A stretch of DNA of 64,000 bases from Bacteroides gallinarum DSM 18171 = JCM 13658 (GTDB lineage Bacteria > Bacteroidota > Bacteroidia > Bacteroidales > Bacteroidaceae), in contig NZ_KB894120.1 of the NCBI RefSeq assembly GCF_000374365.1, positions 62,001 to 126,000 on the forward strand, written 5' to 3'. Every line of letters begins with the position of its first letter. Position 1 is the stretch's first letter. The notes under the pieces were generated by a model. The model saw nothing but the letters and a program-made list of their open reading frames with translations, was not told the DNA's origin and did no database searches. Below are positions 34,316 to 43,250 of the stretch, piece after piece. The position numbers and the translations under genes are program-made.

Positions 34316-35485
34316 ATGAAAAAGACATTCCGCAATATACATCTCTGGCTGTCCGTACCTTTCGGGCTGATTATCACGTTAATCTGCTTCTCGGGCGCTA
34401 TGCTCGTGTTCGAGAGCGAAATCATGCAACTGACGCACCGCAGCCTTTATTACGTGGAGAAAACGGACGGCAAACCTCTCCCGTTGGACGAGCTGGCGGC
34501 AAAAGTGGCCGGAACCCTGCCCGAAGACGTCACGGTAACGGGAGTTACCGTCTTTCCCGACCCGGAGAGAGCCTACCAGGTCAATCTTTCCAAGCCCAAG
34601 CGGGCTTCCGTCTATATAGACCAATATACGGGCGAGATAAAGGGCAAGTACCAGCGCTCTCCGTTTTTCAGCACCATGTTTTCCATGCACCGCTGGCTGC
34701 TGGACAGCCGCCCGACGGGAGACGGCGTATTCTGGGGAAAGATGATTGTAGGCATCAGCACCCTGATGTTCGTATTCGTCCTGGTATCCGGCATCGTCAT
34801 CTGGTGGCCGCGTACCCGTAAGGCATTGAAGAACAGCCTGAAAATAACCGCACGAAAAGGTGCACGCCGGTTCTGGTACGACCTGCACGTAGCCGGAGGC
34901 ATGTATGCGCTCCTGCTCGTCCTGGTTATGGCGCTGACCGGACTTACCTGGTCTTTCGGCTGGTATCGCACGGCTTTCTATACGGTGTTCGGCGTCGATA
35001 TGCCCTCGCGTACGGAGCACGGACATGGCGCCGCGAATGCGAAAGGAGAAAAAGGTAAAACGGAAAACGGACGGAAAGAAGACAAAGGGCACGGCAGGAA
35101 AGACGATGCCCTGCACGGCAATAGCGCCTCTTTTGCCTGCTGGCAGCAAGTGTACGAAGAACTGGCTAAAGAAAATCCCGGTTGCAAACAAATCAGCGTG
35201 TCCGACGGCTCGGCCAGCGTATCTTCCAACCATTTCGGCAACACGCGGGGAGCAGACCGCTACACTTTCGACCCCCGCACCGGAAAGATTACCGGCGTCT
35301 CCCTCTACAAAGAAGCGGATAATTCCGGCAAAATACGCGGCTGGATTTATTCGGTACACGTAGGAAGCTGGGGAGGCATGCTCACCCGCATCCTATGGTT
35401 CCTCGCCGCCCTGCTGGGTGCCAGCCTGCCGCTGACCGGTTATTACCTGTGGATTAAACGCCTCCGCCATAAAAGATGCTCCTGA
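34316..35485 (+). CDS. xusC: XusC-like PepSY-associated membrane protein
   Basis: Four membrane segments are visible near residues 12-34, 143-165, 190-213 and 355-378, with periplasmic PepSY-like sequence between the first two (KLPLDELAAKV-type and ASVYIDQYTGEIKG). His residues occur in or near the helices (RNIHLW, SMHRWLL, YDLHVAGG, YSVHVGSWGG), as in heme- or flavin-associated PepSY reductases. In XusABC this inner membrane protein is thought to reduce or release iron. Residues about 240-275 form a hydrophilic Gly/Lys/His-rich insert that looks like a flexible linker. A strong terminator follows. Confidence 0.75.
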   Translation: MKKTFRNIHLWLSVPFGLIITLICFSGAMLVFESEIMQLTHRSLYYVEKTDGKPLPLDELAAKVAGTLPEDVTVTGVTVFPDPERAYQVNLSKPKRASVYIDQYTGEIKGKYQRSPFFSTMFSMHRWLLDSRPTGDGVFWGKMIVGISTLMFVFVLVSGIVIWWPRTRKALKNSLKITARKGARRFWYDLHVAGGMYALLLVLVMALTGLTWSFGWYRTAFYTVFGVDMPSRTEHGHGAANAKGEKGKTENGRKEDKGHGRKDDALHGNSASFACWQQVYEELAKENPGCKQISVSDGSASVSSNHFGNTRGADRYTFDPRTGKITGVSLYKEADNSGKIRGWIYSVHVGSWGGMLTRILWFLAALLGASLPLTGYYLWIKRLRHKRCS

Positions 35486-35551
35486 TTGCATTACCGGACA
35501 TCTGCCGGGAGGCTTATCCGTAACTTTCCGTGGCAATCCGCATCCCGACAT

Positions 35552-35583
35552 AAAAAGAAGGTGTACCCCCGCACCTTCTTTTT
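35552..35583 (+). terminator. Rho-independent terminator after the xus-like operon
   Basis: AAAAAGAAGGTG (35552-35563) pairs perfectly with CACCTTCTTTTT (35572-35583) around TACCCCCG. The T-rich end faces downstream of xusC; the A-rich start could also serve the other strand. Confidence 0.85.
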
Positions 35584-35745
35584 GCATTTACAAAGTTCCC
35601 GATGCCCCGCCCGCCAATCCGCCCGCCGATACCTCACGCCGGAAATTATACAGATTCGAAAGTCCATTCCACAAAACTGAAACTGTTTTATACCCGGACA
35701 GCAAATCATTGAACACTGTTCGAAGCCTTTCTTGTACGAATGCGA

Positions 35746-35753
35746 TACTTTTG
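35746..35753 (+). promoter_or_regulatory. Candidate Bacteroides -7 promoter box (TACTTTTG)
   Basis: TACTTTTG matches TAnnTTTG and lies 38 bp before the lyase start at 35792, after the xus terminator. No -33 TTTG at the usual distance. Confidence 0.5.
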
Positions 35754-35791
35754 TTGCAGTCAGCTAAAAATCATTTCAAGAACGGCATAAC

Positions 35792-38296
35792 ATGAAAAGA
35801 CTACTCTTAATCCTTCCGGCACTCAGCCTGGTACTGAACCTCGTGCAAGCAGGCAACACCGGCCGCATACACGAAAATGTACGCGAAACCCCGTATCCGC
35901 AACAAGCACACACCCTGTACATCAACCCCTCGCCGCTGCTGGTTCCCCAAAGCGCCAAACGGTCGGACTTCCTGCAATTCAACCTGTCCAGAAGCAAAGA
36001 CTTCTCGGATACAAGCACCGTCCTGTCCCGCCCCAGGCCGTGGTGCATGTTCAATCCGCACAAAGTGCTGGAAAACGGCACATGGTACTGGCGTGTCCGT
36101 TCGGTAAGCAAGGAAGGCGAAGAGTTTCCCTGGAGCGAGACATACAGTTTCACCGTAACCGGCGACATACCGCAGTTCGTCACCCCCGAAGCCGATATGT
36201 TCCTGAACAACATCCCCCGGACATCCCCCCGTATCTACTGCTTCCTGAACGACAACTTAGAACAGGCGCGTAAGGAAGTGCGCTCGCACCCCGAATTCGA
36301 GAATATGATTAACGACTCGCGGGACGCACTCGCCTCTAACTACACCAACGATACCAAACCCTACCGGCAAATCACCCGCATATCTGCCGAGTGCGACAAG
36401 CTGAACACGGCTTACCAAATGTTGCAGTCGGACATATATGCAGACAAAATGGTACAGAACGTACGTTGCCTGCTGGCAGCCGAACCCGACGAAAAAGTCA
36501 TCAACAACGACTTCAACGCAGGCGAGCTGGTTTATACCCTGGCATGTACCTACGACAACTGTTACAGCCGTTTCAGTACCGGAGAGAGCAAACAGATAGA
36601 AAACATCATCATGGACGTGCTGGCGCTCTACTATAAAAAACATTTCATCGGGAACGAAGAAACCCATATCTTCGACAACCACTTCTGGCAGTTCGCATTC
36701 CGCCACTTCATGCAAGCCGCCTTAGTGATGTACGGCAAATATCCGCTTGCCGGAGAATATCTGGAATATAGTTACGAGCTATGGACTGCACGTGCCCCGG
36801 CGTCCGGCTTCAACCGCGACGGAGCCTGGCACAACGGCACGAGCTATTTCAGCGCCAACGCCGTTACCCTGTCCTACGTACCCGCCCTATTCGGCTACCT
36901 TACAAAGACAGACTTCCTGCAACATCCCTGGTACAAGAATGCAGGCATAGGCATGCTGTACAGTTGGCAACCCCAGTCGCTGAGCGCCGGCTTCGGCGAC
37001 GGGCATGAAAAGAACAACGGGAAGCCTCTGCGCATCCGCAGCGCTTTCGCCGATTTCATGGCGCGTACCACCGGCGACCCTTACGCCACGTGGTATTCTT
37101 CCCTCGACGACCGTTACAAAACCGAGTCGGAAACGCGCCTTTACCGAATGGCATGCGGCAGGCAGCGTCCTTTATCCGCCGACTTGCCGGCAGACGCCCC
37201 CAAAGCCGTATGGTTCAAAGACACCGGCGAGATGATAGCCAACAGCAACCTGAAAGACTATAAGCATAATATCAGCCTCAGCTTCCGTTCCAGCCCGTTC
37301 GGTTCCGGCAGCCACACGCATTCCAACCAGAACGCCTTCAACCTGCATTACGGCGGAAAAGCCGTTTACCATGCAGTAGGCCATTACATGAACTTCGCCG
37401 ACCCGCACAACCTCTTGTCTTACCGCCACACACGCGCCCACAACACCTTATTGATAGACGGCATCGGGCAGCCGTTCACCACACGCGCATACGGCAACAT
37501 CGTGCGTATGTTCGACGGAGAGCACATCTCCTACGCCTTAGGCGACGCGTCCAACGCTTACTGCGGCATCAGCGAATACCCCATGTGGCAGAAAAACTTT
37601 GCCGCCCAAAAGTTGGAACAGTCGCGCGAGAACGGTTTCGGCGAAACTCCCCTAAAGAAGTACCGCAGGCATATCTTCCTGCTGCATCCCAATATCGTAC
37701 TCATCTACGACGAGCTGGAAGCGGGCAAAGCCGTCCGTTGGGACTGGTTGCTGCATAGTCCCGTCCAGTTCCAGATAGACGAGGCAACCGCCACGCTGAC
37801 CACCCGCAACGAGAAAGACCGTTACACCGCGGTTGCCCGCCTGTTCAGCGAACAAAAGTGCACTATCAGCCAAACGGACAAGTTCGCCGCCGAACCCAAT
37901 AAAAAGATAAGCGTCCGCGGCGAGGACTTCACCGCTCTCTGGTCGTTGACAGCCAGCTACGCCCCCAGCAAAGCCAACCGCATCCTCACCGTCATCCAGG
38001 TAGAGGCAGACGGAAACCGGGTGGCAAACATCGACCGTACCGGCAACAACGGTTTCCGGTGCGGCGACTGGATAATCGAAGCTGAGCTGAACGCCGAACG
38101 CCCGGCAAGCCTGTATATCCGCAGCAAGGCATCGCAAGCAATTTTCAGCTACGGGAAAAAGACGACCGTTATCAACGGAAAAGAGTACGAATGCCAAGAC
38201 AAGCATTCCTCCGTTTTATACGACTGTTTTAACGGAACATGGGGGATAAAAGAGATGAAAGACAGGGAGACGTTGCCGACAGCAAGTGAGATATAA
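35792..38296 (+). CDS. Heparinase II/III-type polysaccharide lyase (DUF4962 type)
   Basis: A classical signal peptide (residues 1-20, no lipobox) suggests a periplasmic enzyme. An Fn3-like domain spans about 35-130 (LYINPSPLLVP to WYWRVRS). Catalytic-type motifs are FDNHFWQ, FNRDGAWHNG (Phe340-Gly349) with SYF, GSHTHSNQNAF (His508) and YRHTRAHNT (Tyr544-Thr552). It is the closest paralog of the lyase at the left edge, including the AFADF/LADYI segment and the SNAYCG motif. It should cut a uronate-containing chain by beta-elimination, perhaps exolytically as in PL15_2. It has its own promoter box and precedes the SusC/SusD pair at 38467. Confidence 0.83.
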   Translation: MKRLLLILPALSLVLNLVQAGNTGRIHENVRETPYPQQAHTLYINPSPLLVPQSAKRSDFLQFNLSRSKDFSDTSTVLSRPRPWCMFNPHKVLENGTWYWRVRSVSKEGEEFPWSETYSFTVTGDIPQFVTPEADMFLNNIPRTSPRIYCFLNDNLEQARKEVRSHPEFENMINDSRDALASNYTNDTKPYRQITRISAECDKLNTAYQMLQSDIYADKMVQNVRCLLAAEPDEKVINNDFNAGELVYTLACTYDNCYSRFSTGESKQIENIIMDVLALYYKKHFIGNEETHIFDNHFWQFAFRHFMQAALVMYGKYPLAGEYLEYSYELWTARAPASGFNRDGAWHNGTSYFSANAVTLSYVPALFGYLTKTDFLQHPWYKNAGIGMLYSWQPQSLSAGFGDGHEKNNGKPLRIRSAFADFMARTTGDPYATWYSSLDDRYKTESETRLYRMACGRQRPLSADLPADAPKAVWFKDTGEMIANSNLKDYKHNISLSFRSSPFGSGSHTHSNQNAFNLHYGGKAVYHAVGHYMNFADPHNLLSYRHTRAHNTLLIDGIGQPFTTRAYGNIVRMFDGEHISYALGDASNAYCGISEYPMWQKNFAAQKLEQSRENGFGETPLKKYRRHIFLLHPNIVLIYDELEAGKAVRWDWLLHSPVQFQIDEATATLTTRNEKDRYTAVARLFSEQKCTISQTDKFAAEPNKKISVRGEDFTALWSLTASYAPSKANRILTVIQVEADGNRVANIDRTGNNGFRCGDWIIEAELNAERPASLYIRSKASQAIFSYGKKTTVINGKEYECQDKHSSVLYDCFNGTWGIKEMKDRETLPTASEI

Positions 38297-38354
38297 AAAA
38301 ACGCATAGCACCCCATTAAGATATTTAACTATATACAATATAGGATTGACATTT

Positions 38355-38383
38355 TTGACATCCGTATCAAAAAATACTATAAA
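38355..38383 (+). promoter_or_regulatory. Sigma-70-like promoter pattern upstream of SusC
   Basis: TTGACA (38355-38360), 17 bp and TATAAA (38378-38383) form an unusual E. coli-like promoter, about 84 bp before the SusC start. A second TTGACA lies at 38346-38351. Bacteroides normally use TAnnTTTG, and the gap is AT-rich, so chance is possible. Confidence 0.35.
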
Positions 38384-38466
38384 AAGACAAGTTCATCCCA
38401 AGTTGCATAAACAGAATATGATTGTAAAATTTAACCCTTTATTATTAACTCAAAAATCAAAATTGT

Positions 38467-41400
38467 ATGAAAAAACACATTAAATTACTTTGTGTAGTTA
38501 TGATGTCTTTCATTTGTTTCGGGGTCTTTGCACAAGGACAGCGAAGAACCATTACAGGTACGGTGAAAGATACGAATGGAGAATCTATTATCGGCGCCAA
38601 TGTTTCCATTGAAGGGACCACCCTCGGAACAATAACCGATATAAACGGAGCGTTTAAGTTAGAGGCTCCGGAAAATGGTACACTCATTATCTCATTTATC
38701 GGGTATGAGAAACAAGAAATCAGTATCAATAAAAAAACTAACTTCACAATTACATTAAAAGAAGACAGCAAAATGCTTTCCGAAGTAGTGGTAACAGCAT
38801 TAGGTATTAAACGGGAAAAGAAAGCATTGGGATACGCCATGCAGGAAGTAAAAACGGATGCTTTCTCGGAAAACCGCTCTACCAGCGTCTCAAATCTGTT
38901 GCAAGGTAAAGTAGCCGGCGTACAGATATCACAGTCCGGTAGCGGTGTAGGCGGACCGACCCGTATCGTTCTTCGCGGTCTGAACTCTTTAAGCGGCAAT
39001 AATACGCCACTCTGGGTAGTCGACGGGCTTCCTGTCCTGGATAATTCCAACAGTAACACACAATTCTCATATTCTTCCGGAGCCGCCGACATCAATCCGG
39101 ACGACATCGAAAGCATCTCAGTATTGAAAGGCGCCAACGCAGCCGCCCTTTACGGTTCAAGAGCACAGAACGGTGCGATTGTCATCACTACCAAAAAAGG
39201 TAAGGAAGGAAAACTGCAACTGGAATACAACGGCTACGTTTCCATGAGCAAGGCTTACGACTCCTATGAGTTCCAGGATGTATACGGGCAAGGTACCAAC
39301 GGACAATATGCACTGGAAGCCAGCGGTTCGTGGGGACCGAAAATGACAGGACAAACAATCCCCAACTGGCGTAAAGAACTCTATGGAGACGAATCCTACA
39401 AAGAGTACGCCATGCTGCCACAGAAGAATATAACCGATGACTTCTTCCGTACAGCCCTGAACTATGTAAACTCCGTCAGCGCAACCGGGGGCAACGAAAA
39501 AATGAATGCCCGTTTTTCCTTCACCGATACCCGCAACCAGGGCATCCTGCCTAATGAATCCATGAACAAGCAGAATTACAACCTGAATGTGGAAATCAAG
39601 AACAAATACCTGACTATCGGTGGTAAAGTATCCTATTTCCGCGAGAAAGTAAAAAACCGTCCGGAAACCTTTTATAGCAGTGTATGGTCAAACCTCATCC
39701 GTTTACCGAGAAGCATCCGCCTGCAGGACTTACAGAACCCGATAGGAATCGACGGCTATGTTGTAAACTGGCATGGCGAAGACACTGAATACAGGAACCC
39801 TTACGGACTCATTGCAAACGGCAACGGTAATGAACTGAACAGAGACAGATTCCAGGGGCAAGCAACCATAGTGGGTAACATCACCGACTGGTTGAAAATA
39901 ACCGGACGAATCGGTCTGGACCGAGTTTCAGACAATGTAGAAACCTATACACCTTACCATTCAAAGGCAGAAAGTCCCAAAGACCTGATGACAGTCACCA
40001 ACTCTACCAGTGAAGAACTGAATGCAGACTTGATGCTGAACATCGACAAACGGTTCAAAGACTTCTCTCTGACCGCCAACATCGGTATCGCCACCAACTA
40101 TAACAAGTTCAAATCCCTGGCAGGCGAAAGCGGCAAAGCCATTATTCCCAATTTCGTAGCATTAAGCAATGGTGAAAACAAGCTCGCTATACAAGACTTC
40201 TCATCGAAACGCGTCAACTCCATTTTAGGAAATGCCACATTGGGATACAAGGGATATGCTTTTCTCGATGTTACAGCCCGTAACGACTGGTCGTCTACCC
40301 TGCCTTCATCCAATTGGTCGTACTTCTATCCGTCTGCCAGCCTAAGCGGCATCTTGTCCGACATATTCCAACTGCCGAAAGAATATTTCTTAAAAGTACG
40401 CGGCTCCATAGCTCAGGTAGGTAATGACACAGCCCCTTACGCGCTCTACAACGTATATACACTGGAGGCATTAGGCAACCATACGGTAGGCAGTAGTTCC
40501 AGCACCTATCCGCTGGCCGACCTTAAACCGGAGAAAACCCTATCCTGGGAAATCGGTGCAGACTACCGCATGTTCAACAACCGCTTAGGTATAGACTTCA
40601 CTTATTACCGGTCTACCACTACCGACCAAATTCTATCCATGACCGTTCCCGGTTCTTCCGGATATGCCAGCAAGAAAATCAATGCCGGCAAAATGGAAAG
40701 CAAGGGCGTGGAATTGATGATAACCGGAACGCCTATCCAAACCAAAGACTGGCATTGGGACATAACCCTGAATTGGGGTAAAAATACGACACGCAACATC
40801 GAGCTGGACGAAAAGAACAAACGCTATGTATTTCCGCTCACTACAAACGTACGTGTAGGCAAAGTCGTTATTGACGAAGGCGGTAAATTCGGCGACATCG
40901 TATCCACCGCTTACAAGAGAAATGAAGACGGACGCATCCTGGTAGGCGACAACGGCCTCCCGCTCATCGACACCAAATCCGAAAAAGTCATCGGCAACAT
41001 GATGCCCGAATGGACAGGCTCTTTCGGCACCACACTCTCCTGGAAAGATATCGTATTCAGCGCACTCATCGATGTAAGATACGGCGGGCAGTTCCTTTCA
41101 ATGACCGATGCCTACGCAACCGGCGCCGGTAACTCCAAAAGGACGTTGAACGGACGCGACGGCATGGTAGTAGACGGTATCGTCGAATCGACCGGACTGG
41201 AAAACACCAAACAAGTAACGGCCCAGGAATACTATGCAACCATAGCCGGCACCTATCCCGTAGGAGAAGAATTCCTGCACGATACCACATACGTAAAACT
41301 GCGTGAGCTCTCTATCGGCTACACCCTGCCCAATATATGGTTCAGAAACACTCCGATAACCAATGTAAAAGTATCCATTGTAGGGCGCGACCTGTTCAAT

Positions 41401-41526
41401 ATCTACAAAGCAGCTCCCGTCAATGCCGAATTCGCACAAAACAGCCAGGACGTATTCCAGGCCTTCGAACTCGCCGCCCTTCCGTCGACACGAACCATAG
41501 GTTTCTCACTTAACGTAAAATTCTAA
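38467..41526 (+). CDS. SusC/RagA-family TonB-linked outer membrane transporter
   Basis: This outer membrane barrel imports glycan oligosaccharides together with its SusD lid. A signal peptide (about 1-22) is followed by a CarboxypepD_reg-like domain (GTVKDTNGESIIGANVSIEG), the SusC-type TonB-box segment SEVVVTALGIKREKKALGYA, a plug (LQGKVAGVQI, LWVVDGLPV, SVLKGANAAALYGSRAQNG) and a barrel ending in TIGFSLNVKF. The 1019-residue length is usual. The SusD gene begins 6 bp after its stop. The upstream lyase and downstream GH29 suggest import of lyase products. Confidence 0.96.
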   Translation: MKKHIKLLCVVMMSFICFGVFAQGQRRTITGTVKDTNGESIIGANVSIEGTTLGTITDINGAFKLEAPENGTLIISFIGYEKQEISINKKTNFTITLKEDSKMLSEVVVTALGIKREKKALGYAMQEVKTDAFSENRSTSVSNLLQGKVAGVQISQSGSGVGGPTRIVLRGLNSLSGNNTPLWVVDGLPVLDNSNSNTQFSYSSGAADINPDDIESISVLKGANAAALYGSRAQNGAIVITTKKGKEGKLQLEYNGYVSMSKAYDSYEFQDVYGQGTNGQYALEASGSWGPKMTGQTIPNWRKELYGDESYKEYAMLPQKNITDDFFRTALNYVNSVSATGGNEKMNARFSFTDTRNQGILPNESMNKQNYNLNVEIKNKYLTIGGKVSYFREKVKNRPETFYSSVWSNLIRLPRSIRLQDLQNPIGIDGYVVNWHGEDTEYRNPYGLIANGNGNELNRDRFQGQATIVGNITDWLKITGRIGLDRVSDNVETYTPYHSKAESPKDLMTVTNSTSEELNADLMLNIDKRFKDFSLTANIGIATNYNKFKSLAGESGKAIIPNFVALSNGENKLAIQDFSSKRVNSILGNATLGYKGYAFLDVTARNDWSSTLPSSNWSYFYPSASLSGILSDIFQLPKEYFLKVRGSIAQVGNDTAPYALYNVYTLEALGNHTVGSSSSTYPLADLKPEKTLSWEIGADYRMFNNRLGIDFTYYRSTTTDQILSMTVPGSSGYASKKINAGKMESKGVELMITGTPIQTKDWHWDITLNWGKNTTRNIELDEKNKRYVFPLTTNVRVGKVVIDEGGKFGDIVSTAYKRNEDGRILVGDNGLPLIDTKSEKVIGNMMPEWTGSFGTTLSWKDIVFSALIDVRYGGQFLSMTDAYATGAGNSKRTLNGRDGMVVDGIVESTGLENTKQVTAQEYYATIAGTYPVGEEFLHDTTYVKLRELSIGYTLPNIWFRNTPITNVKVSIVGRDLFNIYKAAPVNAEFAQNSQDVFQAFELAALPSTRTIGFSLNVKF

Positions 41527-41532
41527 ATAAAC

Positions 41533-43140
41533 ATGATTATGAAATTACATAAAATATTAATCATACTACTCTCTGCCATCACTATCGGCAGTTGCACAAA
41601 CGGCTTTGAAGAAATGAACAAAGACCCAATGGCAGTCAACGAAATATCTCCCAGCTTGTCACTGCCCAATATGCAGTACCACGGTTTCCACATCGTCTAT
41701 GGCGATTACCAAAGAGCCGCTCTGCTATATTCTTTCCTATATTGCCAGTATCTTGCCAATACAAGCAGTTCTTTCACCTCGGGCAATTACGTATTCAACA
41801 CTTCATGGGCCGAACGCGGGCTCTGGACTCCCTACTACCAGCAAATGATAAAAAGAATCCGCGAAATAGAACCCGCACTGGAGAATCATCCGGAATACAA
41901 CGACATGTATCAGATTATGCGTATCAACGTAGCTATCAGTACCATACGCATGACAGACACTTTCGGTGACATTCCTTACTTCCAAGCCGGGAGAGGAGAA
42001 ACCCTCATCCCCTACGACAGTCAGAAAGATATTTATTACGACGTGTTCAACGAACTGACCGAAGCCGTTACAGAGTTAAGGCAGAAAAAGAGTAACCAAC
42101 TCCAATACGCAACCGAAGATTTGATTTACCAAGGCGATGTAGATAAATGGATAAAACTGGCCAACTCATTACGCCTGCGTGCCGCCATACGACTCTCCTT
42201 CATCGACCCGGACAAAGCCAAAGCCGAAGGCGAAGCTGCATTGAAGGAATCCCTTATAGCCTCTAACGATGACAATGCAGGTGTAACTCCTCCCCAACCG
42301 AATGTTTGGGCAAATCCGTTATTGCGTAGCTTGGTAGTCGATGAATCCCGGGCCAGCAAAACCATGGTCGATATACTCGCAAATTACGGTGCAGTGGCCG
42401 ACCCGCGTCTTACCTTAATCCTCTCTCAAAGCGGAGCATGGGTAAAAGGAGAAGCAGACGCCGTACAATACCGGGGAGTACCCAACGGACTGCCCGTTAC
42501 GGAACTCTCACTGCCCGAATATGATAATAGTCACAACTCCAGTATATGGGGATACATGTGGGGATATGACTGGAACTCCGCCGCAAAAGGTTCTAACGTC
42601 TCCAAACCCAACACCGACTCCAATTTTACCCCTTTGGGACTGATGAACTATTCGGAAATATGTTTCTTGAAAGCCGAAGCAGCCCTGCGCGGTTGGCAAG
42701 GAGCAGGAGATGCCCGGGCAAACTATGAAGAAGGTATCCGCGCCTCGTTCGAAGAAATGAGAAAACTGGCTCCTGCAGGCTCTTACTCCACAACCGATGA
42801 CAATGCCTATATTACAACCGGAAAAGTAGCCTGGAACGATGCGGACGATTTCGAAACCAAGTTAGAAAAAATCATCACACAGAAATGGATAGGAATATAT
42901 CCCAACTCGGAGGAAGCCTGGGCCGAATTCCGTCGTACCGGATATCCCAAGCTAAATCCCGTCAAGCAAAGCCTGGAACCTACGATTAACCCGGCAAACA
43001 ATGAATTTATCAAGAAATTGCGCTACGTGGACAATGAGCTGAGCAACAACAAGGAATATGCCACAGACCCCACACTAAACAACGGCCAGGGCGACGGCCT
43101 ATCCGTTCGCGTGTGGTGGGACACCGCCCGGTATAAATAA
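41533..43140 (+). CDS. SusD-family surface lipoprotein (SusD-like_2 type)
   Basis: It is the extracellular glycan-binding lid of the SusC transporter just upstream. The lipoprotein signal ends at Cys21 (TIGSC). An alternative ATG two codons later (41539) gives the same mature protein. Helical repeat sequence with YQQMIKRIREIE, RMTDTFGDIPYF and a C-terminal KIITQKWIGIYPNSEEAWAEFRRTGYP block is typical of the SusD-like_2/RagB class. The 535 residues are normal. A terminator-like hairpin follows. Confidence 0.93.
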   Translation: MIMKLHKILIILLSAITIGSCTNGFEEMNKDPMAVNEISPSLSLPNMQYHGFHIVYGDYQRAALLYSFLYCQYLANTSSSFTSGNYVFNTSWAERGLWTPYYQQMIKRIREIEPALENHPEYNDMYQIMRINVAISTIRMTDTFGDIPYFQAGRGETLIPYDSQKDIYYDVFNELTEAVTELRQKKSNQLQYATEDLIYQGDVDKWIKLANSLRLRAAIRLSFIDPDKAKAEGEAALKESLIASNDDNAGVTPPQPNVWANPLLRSLVVDESRASKTMVDILANYGAVADPRLTLILSQSGAWVKGEADAVQYRGVPNGLPVTELSLPEYDNSHNSSIWGYMWGYDWNSAAKGSNVSKPNTDSNFTPLGLMNYSEICFLKAEAALRGWQGAGDARANYEEGIRASFEEMRKLAPAGSYSTTDDNAYITTGKVAWNDADDFETKLEKIITQKWIGIYPNSEEAWAEFRRTGYPKLNPVKQSLEPTINPANNEFIKKLRYVDNELSNNKEYATDPTLNNGQGDGLSVRVWWDTARYK

Positions 43141-43159
43141 TTCCGAAGTAATTCTGCTG

Positions 43160-43216
43160 AAACGAGGGTATATTATGTAACCGGACAAGATTACATAGCA
43201 ACATACCCTCGTTTTT
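43160..43216 (+). terminator. Compound hairpin between SusD and GH29
   Basis: AAACGAGGGTAT (43160-43171) pairs perfectly with ATACCCTCGTTT (43203-43214). Inside, ATGTAA (43175-43180) pairs with TTACAT (43191-43196). TTTT follows. The next gene begins 35 bp later without a visible promoter box, so partial termination is likely. Confidence 0.75.
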
Positions 43217-43250
43217 AAGAACAATACGAAACCTGAAAAATCAAACCGCC

